Positions 1 to 11,364 of a stretch of 64,000 nucleotides of DNA are shown piece after piece (within the stretch, counting starts at the first letter, position 1; every line of letters begins with the position of its first letter). The notes below the pieces were generated by a model. That model was given only the letters and a program-made list of their open reading frames with translations. It was not told where the DNA came from and ran no database searches. Origin of the DNA: Ypsolopha sequella. Taxonomy: Eukaryota; Arthropoda; Insecta; Lepidoptera; Ypsolophidae. The position numbers and the translations under genes were made by a program. The DNA is taken from assembly GCA_934047225.1 (NCBI GenBank), contig OW203987.1, positions 957,501-1,021,500 of the forward strand, written 5' to 3'.

Positions 1-140
1 CTAAATAGTACAACATTTAAACATCCAAAAGATGTGAAGTTCCCTGAATGCATCGTCGAAAACTTTTTTTTGTTTGACCATTACGTGATGGGGAAAGAAT
101 TCTATTTTTTGGGACCCCATTAGCTAAAGGCTTACTAAAG

Positions 141-430
141 GAAAAGCAAATATTTTGTGCTGACGGAACATTTAAATCCGCACCCATGCCCTTTTACCAA
201 ATTTATATTTATTCATTGCATGTCAATTTAGCTGATAATAATGACAATATAAATTTTGTACCACTCATTTTTATCTTGCTCCCAGACAAGACTACAAAAA
301 CTTATACAAGAATGTTCACAATATTAAACAGCCAATTCATGTTAACATCACAAGATTTAACTGTGATTACGAACTTGCTGTAATCAATGCGATTAAAGCA
401 GAAAAGGAAGCATATGTGCAAGACATCAAA
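141..430 (+). pseudogene. MULE-type transposase fragment (decayed)
   Basis: A broken reading frame resembles the core of arthropod MULE transposases. The frame from about 141 reads FCADGTFKSAP then PFYQIYIYSLHVNL and LPDKTTKTY, the usual start of the MULE domain. After a frameshift near 345 another frame gives CDYELAVINAIKAEKE, the family's conserved D-x-E-x-A-x-x-N-A block. Stops and at least one frame change mean it cannot be translated as a whole. Upstream sequence at the window edge may belong to it but has a stop in frame. The family call rests on motif recognition only. Confidence 0.5.
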
Positions 431-1400
431 ATTTAACAAATAAGCAAAATTATTGATGACTACATAAACATTCAATATCTGCTCTGGACTGTTTAAAACG
501 CTTAGTAGTAGTTAGTCAAGTTTTGGTGTTATGTATTCAACAGGAGTGTTTTTTGTTTCGTTAATTTAGTAACGTTTTTTTTTTTTTTGTTGAAGAAGAG
601 TGTTTTTTGTTTCATTATGTTAGTCCGCTTAGTTGTTGTGTGTTCAACAGGAGTGTTTTTTGTTTCGTTTAAGAAATATCTAATTATTAATCTTGCTGTA
701 AAAAGTTATGCTAAAATATATTTTTACTAAACCTTTGTCTTTTTATTAAGTATTTTTAGAGATTATATAAACGATATTTCGAACTCTGATATTTTGTATA
801 ATGTCATATTATATTCTTACAATTGACTATGGATAAAAATGATAAGTTACACTTTTGCAGCTTATTATTCTGCCTTTATGAGAATTTGCCCATTTGCGAA
901 TTTGCCCTTTTGTGAAGTTGCTATTATGCGAACAAAGGCCGAAAAGGACTTTCGTGCGACCGACGCCGCGATAGGTGGGAGTGGCTGGTAGCACAAAATG
1001 TAGCTCGTAAAGCCGTACAGACTATATTGCACACATCATGCAATGCAACGTTTACCATACATTTTAACGATAGGTACACTAAAAACAACTTTGCGCTTTC
1101 GACCCGTGGATTGTCGGTTTTTCGGAGGAACACAAAGGTGAAACCGTCAAATCAGCTTGTAAATGCCTATTCGTGAGACGTGCGTGCCGCGAACAAACAT
1201 TAGCAGAAGCTCATCAAAATCTATCCTGGAAAAATAGGGCGTAACGTAACCAACTCGACTTTTTGCCTCGCTAAAGTAACACAAGACCCAAAAAAACAAA
1301 ACAAAACATGCTATGCGAAACATTCCTAATAGTGATACCAGAATCACACAAACAATTGGGTTCGGAAAAATATATAATACTTTGTCACTTATATCACTTT
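431..1400. other. Gene-free stretch with a short recurring motif
   Basis: No credible gene is visible. Between about 540 and 680 the motif AGTGTTTTTTGTTTC recurs three times, separated by T-rich sequence, which looks like slippage or a remnant of local duplication. Short open frames on the minus strand at 924-1347 show no recognisable motif. Confidence 0.4.
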
Positions 1401-3596
1401 AATGTAGCTCCACTCTTTTCAACTAAGACAACCATATTTAGCGTGGACCTGCACCCACACCACACATAATGTAGCTCCACTCTTTTCAACTAAGGCAACC
1501 ATATTTAGCGTGGACCTGCACCCACACCACACATAATGTAGCTCCACTCTTTTCAACTAAGACAACCATATTTAGCGTGGACCTGCACCCACACCACACA
1601 TAATGTAGCTCCACTCTTTTCAACTATGACAACCATATTTAGCGTGGACCTGCACCCACACCACACATAATGTAGCTCCACTCTTTTCAACTAAGACAAC
1701 CATATTTAGCGTGGACCTGCACCCACACCACACACAATGTAGCTCCACTCTTTTCAACTAAGACAACCATATTTAGCCTGGACCTGCACCCACACCACAC
1801 ATAATGTAGCTCCACTCTTTTCAACTATGACAACCATATTTAGCGTGGACCTGCACCCACACCACACATAATGTAGCTCCACTCTTTTCAACTAAGACAA
1901 CCATATTTAGCGTGGACCTGCACCCACACCACACACAATGTATCTCCACTCTTTTCAACTAAGACAACCATATTTAGCCTGGACCTGCACCCACACCACA
2001 CATAATGTAGCTCCACTCTTTTCAACTATGACAACCATATTTAGCGTGGACCTGCACCCACACCACACATAATGTAGCTCCACTCTTTTCAACTAAGACA
2101 ACCATATTTAGCGTGGACCTGCACCCACACCACACACAATGTAGCTCCACTCTTTTCAACTAAGACAACCATATTTAGCCTGGACCTGCACCCACACCAC
2201 ACATAATGTAGCTCCACTCTTTTCAACTAAGACAACCATATTTAGCCTGGACCTGCACCCACACCACACATAATGTAGCTCCACTCTTTTCAACTAAGAC
2301 AACCATATTTAGCGTGGACCTGCACCCACACCACACATAATGTAGCTCCACTCTTTTCAACTAAGACAACCATATTTAGCGTGGACCTGCACCCACACCA
2401 CACATAATGTAGCTCCACTCTTTTCAACTAAGACAACCATATTTAGCCTGGACCTGCACCCACACCACACATAATGTAGCTCCACTCTTTTCAACTAAGA
2501 CAACCATATTTAGCCTGGACCTGCACCCACACCACACATAATGTAGCTCCACTCTTTTCAACTAAGACAACCATATTTAGCCTGGACCTGCACCCACACC
2601 ACACATAATGTAGCTCCACTCTTTTCAACTAAGACAACCATATTTAGCGTGGACCTGCACCCACACCACACATAATGTAGCTCCACTCTTTTCAACTAAG
2701 ACAACCATATTTAGCGTGGACCTGCACCCACACCACACATAATGTAGCTCCACTCTTTTCAACTAAGACAACCATATTTAGCCTGGACCTGCACCCACAC
2801 CACACATAATGTAGCTCCACTCTTTTCAACTAAGACAACCATATTTAGCCTGGACCTGCACCCACACCACACATAATGTAGCTCCACTCTTTTCAACTAA
2901 GACAACCATATTTAGCCTGGACCTGCACCCACACCACACATAATGTAGCTCCACTCTTTTCAACTAAGACAACCATATTTAGCGTGGACCTGCACCCACA
3001 CCACACATAATGTAGCTCCACTCTTTTCAACTAAGACAACCATATTTAGCCTGGACCTGCACCCACACCACACATAATGTAGCTCCACTCTTTTCAACTA
3101 AGACAACCATATTTAGCCTGGACCTGCACCCACACCACACATAATGTAGCTCCACTCTTTTCAACTAAGACAACCATATTTAGCCTGGACCTGCACCCAC
3201 ACCACACATAATGTAGCTCCACTCTTTTCAACTAAGACAACCATATTTAGCGTGGACCTGCACCCACACCACACATAATGTAGCTCCACTCTTTTCAACT
3301 AAGACAACCATATTTAGCCTGGACCTGCACCCACACCACACATAATGTAGCTCCACTCTTTTCAACTAAGACAACCATATTTAGCCTGGACCTGCACCCA
3401 CACCACACATAATGTAGCTCCACTCTTTTCAACTAAGACAACCATATTTAGCCTGGACCTGCACCCACACCACACATAATGTAGCTCCACTCTTTTCAAC
3501 TAAGACAACCATATTTAGCGTGGACCTGCACCCACACCACACATAATGTAGCTCCACTCTTTTCAACTAAGACAACCATATTTAGCCTGGACTTGC
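1401..3596. repeat. 67-bp satellite, about 33 copies, with higher-order structure
   Basis: A head-to-tail array with exact 67-bp period: copies begin at 1401, 1468, 1535 and so on to 3545, with no indels that I can find. Each unit begins AATGTAGCTCCACTCTTTTC and ends CACCCACACCACACAT. Copies differ at a few diagnostic sites: AACTAAGAC or AACTATGAC, TTTAGCGTGG or TTTAGCCTGG, and CACACAT or CACACAC. These variants are not random. Copies 4-12 form three repeats of a 3-unit block. Copies 14-23 form two 5-unit blocks (G,G,C,C,C at the G/C site). Copies 24-33 follow a 4-unit block (G,C,C,C). The last copy decays near 3590. Confidence 0.97.
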
Positions 3597-3629
3597 ACCC
3601 AAGTGACCCAAGCATAATGTAAACTTGTC

Positions 3630-3800
3630 ACTTTGTTTTCGTGAATTTCTCAACCGCTATATTTTTTCTGTAATCTTTACGTGAGTACATATTACCATGA
3701 TGTTTTTCATATTTTTCGGTCTTCCAGTTTTGGAGATAAGGGGGGGAAGGACATACATCTTTTTGTGGTTTTTCGAGGATCTGTCGAAATAGATGCAAGT
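3630..3800 (+). repeat. Dispersed repeat, inverted partner at 11365-11525
   Basis: The reverse complement of this stretch recurs at 11365-11525 with high similarity: GTGAATTTCTCAACCGCT, TGTAATCTTTACGT and TTGGAGATAAGGGGGG occur in both in matching order. It is a dispersed repeat of unknown class. The short open frame here has no recognisable motif. Confidence 0.7.
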
Positions 3801-4124
3801 AAATATACAGCCAAACCTACGAATGATAATCTTATTCGGAGAGCCAAACTATATATTTTTACAATCAGCTTTTAAATATCTACAATTTAATAGCTATATC
3901 GTCTTGGAATTTGTATTAGTTCCATTTCAATAGCATGCAAAATTGCAAACGTAATCTCATATTCTACATGCAGACGCTTTTATCTGACTCACTCAGAGAC
4001 GTACAATCTCTCGAGGGTATTATATTCCTTGCGTACAATACATATATGTCAACTTTCACGTTTATGCATGAATACATATGATATTTTCTCTTTGGTCCAT
4101 TTTTACATCAGTTTTTTTTAGGTA

Positions 4125-4569
4125 TACAGGGATGCTTTGAAATTCTACCTATTCTTTGAAAGGGGTTAGAGATCATTTCCAACAAATAATGCCTATCAAC
4201 TTGGGGTCGAAAATGATAAATTTTTTTCAAGTAAAACACGTCGATATTTCAAACATAACAAAATCAAAATGGTTTTCTTTCTACTTAAGATCTTTTAATT
4301 CTGAGATTATGGGAATTCTGGGCATGTGTATTTTTTATAAAAGATTATCATTAATCAGAAAAATAACAAATCAGTGCCGACAGAGGAATCATTATTTTTG
4401 AATAATTTGTTTTTCGTTATCAGTCTGAAAGTTTAAAAAATATCTTAAAAACCTTCGTAACTCAGAGACCATTTATTTTCAACCCCTAGTTGATAAGACT
4501 TAGTCTGTTGGAAAGTATCTCTAGTATAACTCCTTTCAAGGAATAGGTCGAATTTCAGAGTACCCTGTA
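4125..4569. mobile_element. Fold-back MITE with TA target duplication
   Basis: The left end TACAGGGATGCTTTGAAATT matches the reverse complement of the right end, and the similarity runs inward for more than 100 bp, so the arms are long. TA dinucleotides lie immediately outside both ends (4123-4124, 4570-4571), as expected for Tc1/mariner-type insertion. The element is about 445 bp. The open frame inside it is a by-product of the arms. Single ends of similar type are seen at about 5791 (ACAGGGTG) and 59635 (CACCCTGTA). Confidence 0.8.
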
Positions 4570-4839
4570 TATGTATATACTATAAACGATTCGTTGTATA
4601 GTATACGATACGTGCTATTAATGTATTATAAGATGTAGCCAAGGAATATTGTTGTGTAACAATAGGTACTACAAAACATTACCAATATTACGTGCTCACA
4701 AAATTACGTACTGCCCTCAGACTAATAAACCAACTTGAAAGTAATTGTCTATGCCACAAAACAAAATAAGATTATTTTTATTAAGTAAAACAATTTAGTT
4801 ATTTCTATTTCGCCATTTTCCAAATACTTACCTATAAGT

Positions 4840-5118
4840 TAAAAAAAACCGGCCAAGTGCGAGTCAGGCTATAAAGTTTATAAAGCAAGAGTTTGAAATT
4901 GTACACACAATTGTTCATAATCTTCTCAAAACCAACTTTAAATGCTGTTTTAACTTTGTTTGGACAAGATCATAACTAATTGTGCATTAAATTTAAAATA
5001 AACCTCACTAATACTGAACTATTGGCGTCAATGACACATACCACAAGGTTTTTCAATTTTTAACTTCTGAACAAGAAAAACAAAGTTAAGTTATTTAGCT
5101 ACTGACGTTTAACCTTAT
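4840..5118. repeat. Lepidopteran dispersed motif plus truncated TTAA-MITE copy
   Basis: CCGGCCAAGTGCGAGTC at about 4850 is a widespread lepidopteran repeat motif; it recurs in degraded form at 11583-11610 and 48725-48765. From about 4870 to 5118 the sequence matches the right part of the MITE at 17216-17579, ending GACGTTTAACCTTA. The left end is missing. Confidence 0.65.
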
Positions 5119-5490
5119 GGCATGATATTCGTATTTACATATTGATGTTGATATAGCATTAGCAGATAATTAAATATGCAGTTTTAGCAAGATATAGATA
5201 TATTTATTGTAAATGAGATTGTTTATGTACAATAGAACTTATTCTAAAAATAGAAGTATTCCGTATTCTTAGAATAGAACCGAAAATTATTCAAACACAT
5301 TAAAGGACGACATTTGACACACACACACAATGTAACAGGGCTGTCATCAAATCATCATAGACAGATATAGACAATGAGATTACTCATATCTTTACAATGA
5401 GATTGTAGAGAGAGAGGCAAACCTCTTTGCTCTAACACATATGTATCAGCGTGTAGTGTGTACAGTGGGTGTAGTGTGTGTTTGTTGCAG

Positions 5491-5566
5491 TGCGTGGAGC
5501 TCGTGGCTAGTGCCGCTGGTGCTGGGACTCGCCGCCACCGTGCTCTACCGGTACATCTTCGTGTAG
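5491..5566 (+). CDS. 3'-terminal coding exon of a tail-anchored membrane protein (gene mostly outside or unseen)
   Basis: A strong acceptor (TTTGTTGCAG) is followed by a short frame reading AWSSWLVPLVLGLAATVLYR and then YIFV and a TAG stop at 5564-5566. This is a single hydrophobic helix ended by a tyrosine/arginine-rich tip at the extreme C-terminus. That is the layout of tail-anchored ER or outer mitochondrial proteins such as cytochrome b5, which I consider the best guess. The exon enters with one base completing a split codon. It is GC-rich against an AT-rich background, as the host exons here are. I could not find upstream exons between it and the left edge, so identity is not established. 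Part of the exon (ACTCGCCGCCACCGTGCTCT) is duplicated just downstream at 5569. Confidence 0.45.
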
Positions 5567-6588
5567 CACTCGCCGCCACCGTGCTCTTCTGTACCGCCCT
5601 CCAACCCCGACGCTGGCGTCTACATAGCTTTACTATTTACTATATACACAAAATATATGTCCCATGAATCGTTGTACGGGGCGATACTTGCTGCGCGCGC
5701 AGTTAACCTGAACTCTGTAGGTGACATGTTGAATGACCAATGAGATAAATTATGGTAGTTGCTGAGAGAAACCTTTTATAATATGATATACAGGGTGCGA
5801 GGAGTGAATTTATATTACAACAACTTGCTTAGTTGTAAGTATTGCGGGAAATAGACAAAAACAGATTCTCAAGGCCTTCCATTTCAGTTTTAGACAGTTT
5901 TAGTGCTGTCAAAACTTACTAAAGTTATTTAGCGTCTGTTCCTAATGCTTAAAGACAATTTGCAATGAAGAAAATTTTGTTTTGAGAGTACTTATATTAA
6001 AATGAAAGCCTTCAGAATCTGTTTAGGTACTTTTTAGATGGCACTGGTAAAGGTTTTTATGGGAATGCCGATTTAGTTTTATCTTCTTAAATCTATTTTA
6101 TCTATTGATGTAGCCCCACTAATCTGTAAGAGCATATATCTATTATTTTTTTATCCAATTTTAGCGAAAACATTTTTTTTATAGATTCTAAGAAGTTTCC
6201 ATTTACATGAACAGGCGCTAGCGCTTGTGCACAAACGAAAATAAATTATGTGAAACACACATTACCTTATCTTGAGACGATTTGTGACGTCAGAGAGTGG
6301 ACTTTATCCTATTTATGTTTCATATTTGAATCATGATTATGTTAATGAACAATTTAAGAAATATTTTGCTTGTTTGTAAGAATGTAGTTTCTATTTTTAA
6401 GTTTAAAAATGGGAATAATTAACATAAGTGTATTTACATGAAATTTTATCTCTGTCTACTAAAAAAATATTAAAACGCCAAATATTCTGTTTGACAATTG
6501 TCTTTAGTTTCAAGTTTTGTAACCTAAGAATGTACATAAATGTGACCTGCTATTGATAGTTTGTAAGCGTACAATGTATGTATTACCC
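5567..6588. other. Non-coding flank with a small fold-back element
   Basis: No gene is visible. About 5857-6031 is a fold-back sequence: ACAGATTCTCAAGGCCTTCC on the left pairs with the reverse complement of the right end (GAAAGCCTTCAGAATCTGTT). The same core, CTGAAGGCTTTA, forms an inverted pair at 12979-13056, so this is probably one MITE family. The remainder is AT-rich with no recognised feature. Confidence 0.5.
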
Positions 6589-8777
6589 TCAGAATAAGGA
6601 ATACAAATAGAAGCCCGGCTAAAATAATACGCGGAGAAAGACACCTATCCTTGATTTTCTTACGACATTCTAGTGCGTTAGAGAGAGATGAATATGTATT
6701 AGTTTTTTCTTAATTAGGTAGGTAGTCACTAGTTCGTTGCTTTGCTAGTGATGTAACAATGTCGATTTTGACTACGATAAATAAACCAAATCGAAATGAA
6801 CCACGACCAATCTGCTTACCACACATTATATCGTATCAAAGTGTGAAAAAAAGAGAATGCAGGAGGCACCAACCTCTCTGGTGACATCCTCTTGCTTTGG
6901 AAGGAGGCCAAGAGAATTAATAGCAAAGTGGTCCCTGTCTACACCAGTGGGACACATGTTATATTGTGTAAATAAGGAATTAATAATAAAAGGATATCTT
7001 TCGTTTAGCATCATATTTTTATTAAGTACAAATTACTATATCGTAGGCAGGTAGGTACATAAGTTAAGTCCAAAATTGTGCTTGTTTCTAGTACAAAAAA
7101 TGCTGTAGCCCTCTTAACTCAATCAAATAGATGTTCGTTGATGTCGCGTCTTTGTTCAATCAAGGAGGAAAGAATTAATCGCAACAATAGAAATCATAAT
7201 AATCATAGACTTATAGGATTCGTAATAATAATATTATGTCAATGATGAGCGATGACAGCGCAATTACTACAGAGGTAATTTCAATTTTTTTTATTATTTT
7301 TATCAAATAAACATCAACTTATCTTGAATAATAACTAATAACAAATGCTGAACGATTAAAATACCTAATAACCTGTAATAAGAAATCAAATTATGCGCAG
7401 TTCAAGTCAATAAGCATTCCCAAAATTCATTTCACGATAGAACTACCCTGTCAAAGTACTTTTATTGTCAACCATTAAGTACGAAAATATCTTGATCTGC
7501 GGAATTTCTTCGTGAAGTTGATCACGGAAGTAACGTACAAGTTCTGAACAGGCCTTTCAGAACGATTTGCGAACATAGAAGTATGCACTTTTCTACACCA
7601 CAGACATCCATAGCAGAGAATATAAAGTATCCATAGGTACTGGTTCTGTTGCCTAAAATTGAAAAAATTATCGAGTTAATATATTATAATATAGTACAAG
7701 CACGTACCTACAAACAAGATTGATAATGCAATTATACATAATTATTTAAAGGTTACCAATGTGTCTGTATCTGGTAAATATAACGTCGGTAAAGCATCTG
7801 CTTTTAACCGTCTCCATTTTAAATTTTCGCTTGGTCCAAAAGAATCCGGCGTAAAGTGTTTCGAACAAATATGACTGCTTTTTTTAATTGCCCAATTTGG
7901 TCTAATTATTCGTCTAAGCCATTCACTTTTTAATTCTTCCCTTTTTGGAAATCTGTAACAAAAAAATATAGCGATATTTATTCGGCATTATTTTTCTTTT
8001 AACTCGCGCTGCAATTAATCTGCGGTATTATCCTTTATGCACGGCTGCCGCAGGAACCAATGTTCGATAGTTTGCCACACGGACTTTAGTACATCACTAT
8101 GCGAAAAAACATAACCTCTAGTAGTCGGCAGAAAATCTCTATAAAACAGGCAAATATCGGTGTAGAATTGAACACGAGTATGATTTACAAGAACTACTAT
8201 TATTGTTACTGAGTTTTTGGTATGATCCTGCAACTTATTAACATAAAAACTATCAGAACTCACCGATGAAATGATATTGCTTCATTGTTGTTTTCTTTTC
8301 TTCCTGTATGCGATTTACAGCCTTCAATCGCACAAGACATTTTATTACAATGTTAAAAAAACAATCAACACAAACAATAATAAATCACACTTTCACGAAT
8401 TTTGAGAGGAAGAGCACCAAAATATTTAATTTCTCTCGGTGAAGCTGTAAACTTTCGCAAAATGCATTAGACATTTCGATGCCACCAAATTAAGATGTGA
8501 TGCACGCAATGACGCAACGAACGATATTACAACACAACGATACAATGATGAGACATATTTAATTTGATGGTATTATAATTTTTAAAATACATCCAAATTA
8601 CATCCATCTGACATTTGTTTGGTTCAATCTGGTGACACACCAGGAAAAAATATAAAGTAAGTGCGGTCCGGTGTTTCATTCACTCGTACACAGGAGTAAT
8701 TTACGTTAGATGAGTACAATGGCTAATGCCCAGTTCTTATTTTAGCCAGGCTTCTATTTGTATTCCTTATTCTGGGG
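6589..8777 (-). mobile_element. P-like DNA transposon, internally reduced, carrying a THAP gene
   Basis: Inverted ends of about 45 bp face each other: AGAATAAGGAATACAAATAG near 6591 and its near-perfect complement ending near 8773. The 7-bp sequence TATTACC stands directly outside both ends (6581-6587 and 8778-8784), which fits the 7-8 bp duplications of the P superfamily. The interior encodes a THAP domain, the DNA-binding module of P-type transposases, but the protein stops after 110 codons and no transposase catalytic region is recognisable. The minus frame at 6826-7014 could be a remnant exon but has no motif I know. The superfamily assignment is inferred from the TSD length plus the THAP domain. 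Confidence 0.65.
7593..8340 (-). CDS. THAP-domain protein, 110 aa, three exons (transposon-encoded)
   Basis: Exons are 8340-8264, 7952-7757 and 7652-7593; phases agree (2, then 0) and every junction has GT-AG. The protein starts MSCAIEGCKSHTGR. It has the whole THAP signature: C-x4-C at residues 3 and 8, FPKREELKSEWLRRI with the invariant Trp, ICSKHFTPDSF supplying the C-x2-H pair, and ALPTLYLP matching the AVPTIF box at about residue 85. After the domain only some 25 residues follow, ending MSVV and a TAG. Full P-type transposases continue for hundreds of residues, so this is a DNA-binding module alone. It lies inside the inverted repeats of the element at 6589-8777 and could bind their ends. 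No stop or frameshift interrupts it. Confidence 0.75.
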
Positions 8778-8835
8778 TATTACCTACGAAACAATAGTTT
8801 TCGTATACTCATTATAAATATATAAACGGGTCTAT

Positions 8836-9396
8836 CGGTTCATGTCTCGTGGTCTACGGGAACTGGCAGGTATGGTGAGGCGCAGTGATGAGATGCAGGT
8901 GACGACACAAGTATTTCCCTTCTACCCGCAAAAACATTTTAGTGTTTAAAATTAATTGTTATGTTCGGCACACAACACTCACAGTATCCGGAGATGCACT
9001 TAAAAGAGGAATCCCGCGATTTACATTTTTCGATAACTGGACTCCATAATGTGGGAGACAATTTGAAACCATCTTCCCGATTGAAATTATTTGGATGTTT
9101 CTTGATTTCAATCGCTTCACGCACAATTCTAGGGTAGTAATGGCGATCGGTTGAGAGAATTTTCGGGTTATGCAGTTCTATCATGTGGTCGGTTCTAGGT
9201 TCTAAAAGATGTTCTGATATCGCTGATGTGTACATCTGCCGGTTTTTCACAGCTGCTGTGTGTTCCTTGACTTATAAAAACTAAAATGTTTTGCGGGTAG
9301 AAAGAAAAACTTGTGTCGTTACCTGCATCTCATCACTGTGCCTCACCATAAGTACTTGCCAGTTTCCCGTAGACCACAAGACATGCAACTGCCTCG
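8836..9396 (-). mobile_element. Penelope-like element fragment between inverted arms
   Basis: Arms at about 8836-8948 and 9266-9396 are inverted copies of each other (GGTCTACGGGAACTGGCA against its complement; shared GATGAGATGCAGGT). Between them the minus strand, 9250-8939, encodes HLLEPRTDHMIEL, YYPRIVREAIEIKKHPNNFN and REDGFKLSPTLW. I recognise this as the tail following the GIY-YIG nuclease in Penelope-like retroelements, which often carry LTR-like repeats in inverted arrangement. Reverse transcriptase and nuclease core are absent, so the copy is 5'-truncated. The right arm continues into CTCGAAACGTCGGG, a phrase common at the ends of such elements. Confidence 0.55.
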
Positions 9397-9429
9397 AAAC
9401 GTCGGGTGTCCCTTTTTGTTAAAAAAGGT

Positions 9430-10105
9430 GAAAACAATTAGATCGTGGTAGACCCTTTTATATATTATAATAGTTTCCAAATCAGTAGCTAATAGTGCAG
9501 AACTCCTAGCTCAAGTATATGTATAAAATACATTAAACAATATCTTCTGAAAGCATTTATAATTTAGTATTTAATTAAAGAAGAGATTTTATGTTGCCGT
9601 TCTTTCGTAAGTTGATTCATGGATTTGATTACTTACATTGAGGTGTGACCTTGGAATACTATTACTTACATTGAGGTGTGACCTTGGAATGTTATTATTG
9701 CTGGTAAGGGTGTGCCGTAAATATGTTCGGCGGGATATAACTGTCCTCGTCCGCGACGTTACAGGGACGCGGGGGGTGGCGACCAACCAAAAGTTATCCG
9801 GCTTTGTTACTGGGTGTAAACTGTAAACTTGTATTGTGTGTGAAGAGTTAACAGTTAGGTTGTAAATTATTAGCATGGGAGAAATATAAATATTTTTAAC
9901 GGGTGGGGTGGGGCTCTCGTCTCGAAGGATTCACAGAAGACCGGCAAAACTGCCAAACCCGCGGGACCGCTCCTGTGGCGCGAGCTCTATAATAAGATCA
10001 TAGATGGCGTTGCGCATCGTCGATGAGAAACAGCAATGCCTCGCAGCGGACTTAATACCCACAACCACAGATAATACCTATAACGTTATTTGGCGAGCTT
10101 TGCAA
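9430..10105. other. No gene seen; small tandem duplication
   Basis: About 9631-9690 holds two copies of ATTACTTACATTGAGGTGTG followed by ACCTTGGAAT. The stretch 9900-10060 is GC-richer than its surroundings, but no frame in it has a recognisable motif. Confidence 0.4.
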
Positions 10106-10357
10106 GTGGGCAGCTAGGTGCTTATATAAGTAGGTAGGTACCTACAATATGCGGTATGTAAGTGGGCAACTAGGTGCTTATATAAGTAGGTAGGTACCTA
10201 CAATATGCGGTATGTAAGTGGGCAGCTAGGTGCTTATATAAGTAGGTAGGTACCTACAATATGCGGTATGTAAGTGGGCAGCTAGGTGCTTATATGTATG
10301 ATCGAAGTGATTATATATAGGTAAGTAGGTAGGTACCTACAATATGCGGTATGTAAG
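10106..10357. repeat. 56-bp tandem repeat, about 4.5 copies
   Basis: Units start at 10106, 10162, 10218 and 10274 with GTGGGCARCTAGGTGCTTAT and end GCGGTATGTAA. Each unit contains the perfect palindrome GTAGGTACCTAC. The last unit carries an extra insertion of about 27 bp (ATGATCGAAGTGATTATA region). Confidence 0.9.
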
Positions 10358-10721
10358 CAGTTTGTTGACGTTTTATCTATTTTTTAGGTAACTCGTGTTG
10401 TTTTGTATCAAAATTATTCGAGCTAATAAATGGACGTCCTTGAACTGACTTTTAATGACAGGCGATTTTGATGGAGTTTATGTCCTGAAGAATGTAATAT
10501 ACTTACAAAGATATAATAGAGTCGGTATCTTATGTAAGTACTATCGGTGAAGTTGCCTTTTACACACTTTTATCACTCTTATCTACTACCATGGCATAAA
10601 GACCAATAGAAAGTGTCTAGCCTGCCACTAGCGGCCGTTTAGCAAAATAATATATTCTGCCACTAGCGGCAGAATAACAAAAATAATGATTCTACCACAA
10701 GTTTAATAATCTTATGTGTAT

Positions 10722-11034
10722 AAGGTGAAATTGATTCAACCGTCCGAATATCTATGTGAGATTCAGTAGATGATAGAGAGAGATCAGATAAGGTAACAGC
10801 TGGTCACGTGAAATCGTGGGTTGACACCGTGTGTGTAAGCGTTGGATTCATCGTCTATGGTGAAAAGTCCACGCACACAACAGAATCGAAATTTTACTTA
10901 CAGTAAATACGATTCTCGATGTCAAGCACATGTCATGTGACCTGTCATTACATTGTCTGATCCACCTATGTAGTTGTCTCTATCACCTACTGAATCTCGT
11001 ACAGAAATTTGGGCGGTTGAGTAAATTTCACCTA
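10722..11034. mobile_element. MITE with long inverted repeats
   Basis: The left end AGGTGAAATTGATTCAACCG and the right end (complement AGGTGAAATTTACTCAACCG) match, and similarity continues inward through GAGATTCAGTAG and GATAGAGA for about 75 bp. Length is about 310 bp. The flanks are TA-rich, so the target duplication cannot be fixed. Confidence 0.75.
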
Positions 11035-11054
11035 ATATAGTAATAGAACATTAC

Positions 11055-11190
11055 TGCCGCGGTCTGCGTTGCTGGTTGCGACCTTCGGTCTCGGCCTTTA
11101 TAGCACGGACAGCAAGGACTGCAATGATGACCAAGCTTGAAGGCCGAGAGCGCGTAGTTAAGCTGGCCAGCAACGCAGTCATTGTTGTGT
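11055..11190. repeat. GC-rich imperfect hairpin
   Basis: CTGCGTTGCTGG at about 11065 pairs with CCAGCAACGCAG at about 11170, and CTCGGCCTT pairs with AAGGCCGAG closer to the loop. The hairpin is GC-rich in an AT-rich context. It may be a small fold-back element; class unknown. Confidence 0.55.
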
Positions 11191-11364
11191 TGCGGACCAA
11201 GGCTTGTATAGTGCTTAACTCATCGATTTCGTTGTGCTTTACTCAAAAATGCTTTTATATGATCATTATTTTGACAATCTTCAAGGTATTTATCCTTTGA
11301 CTTTGGTGGCAATAAAATTGTTTTAAGAGCGGTGGTTTTGGAATACATATATTGAGTAGCATCT

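Noticed and set aside
4156..4401. 81-codon open frame in the 4125-4569 MITE
   Set aside because: It is formed by the arms of a non-coding fold-back element.
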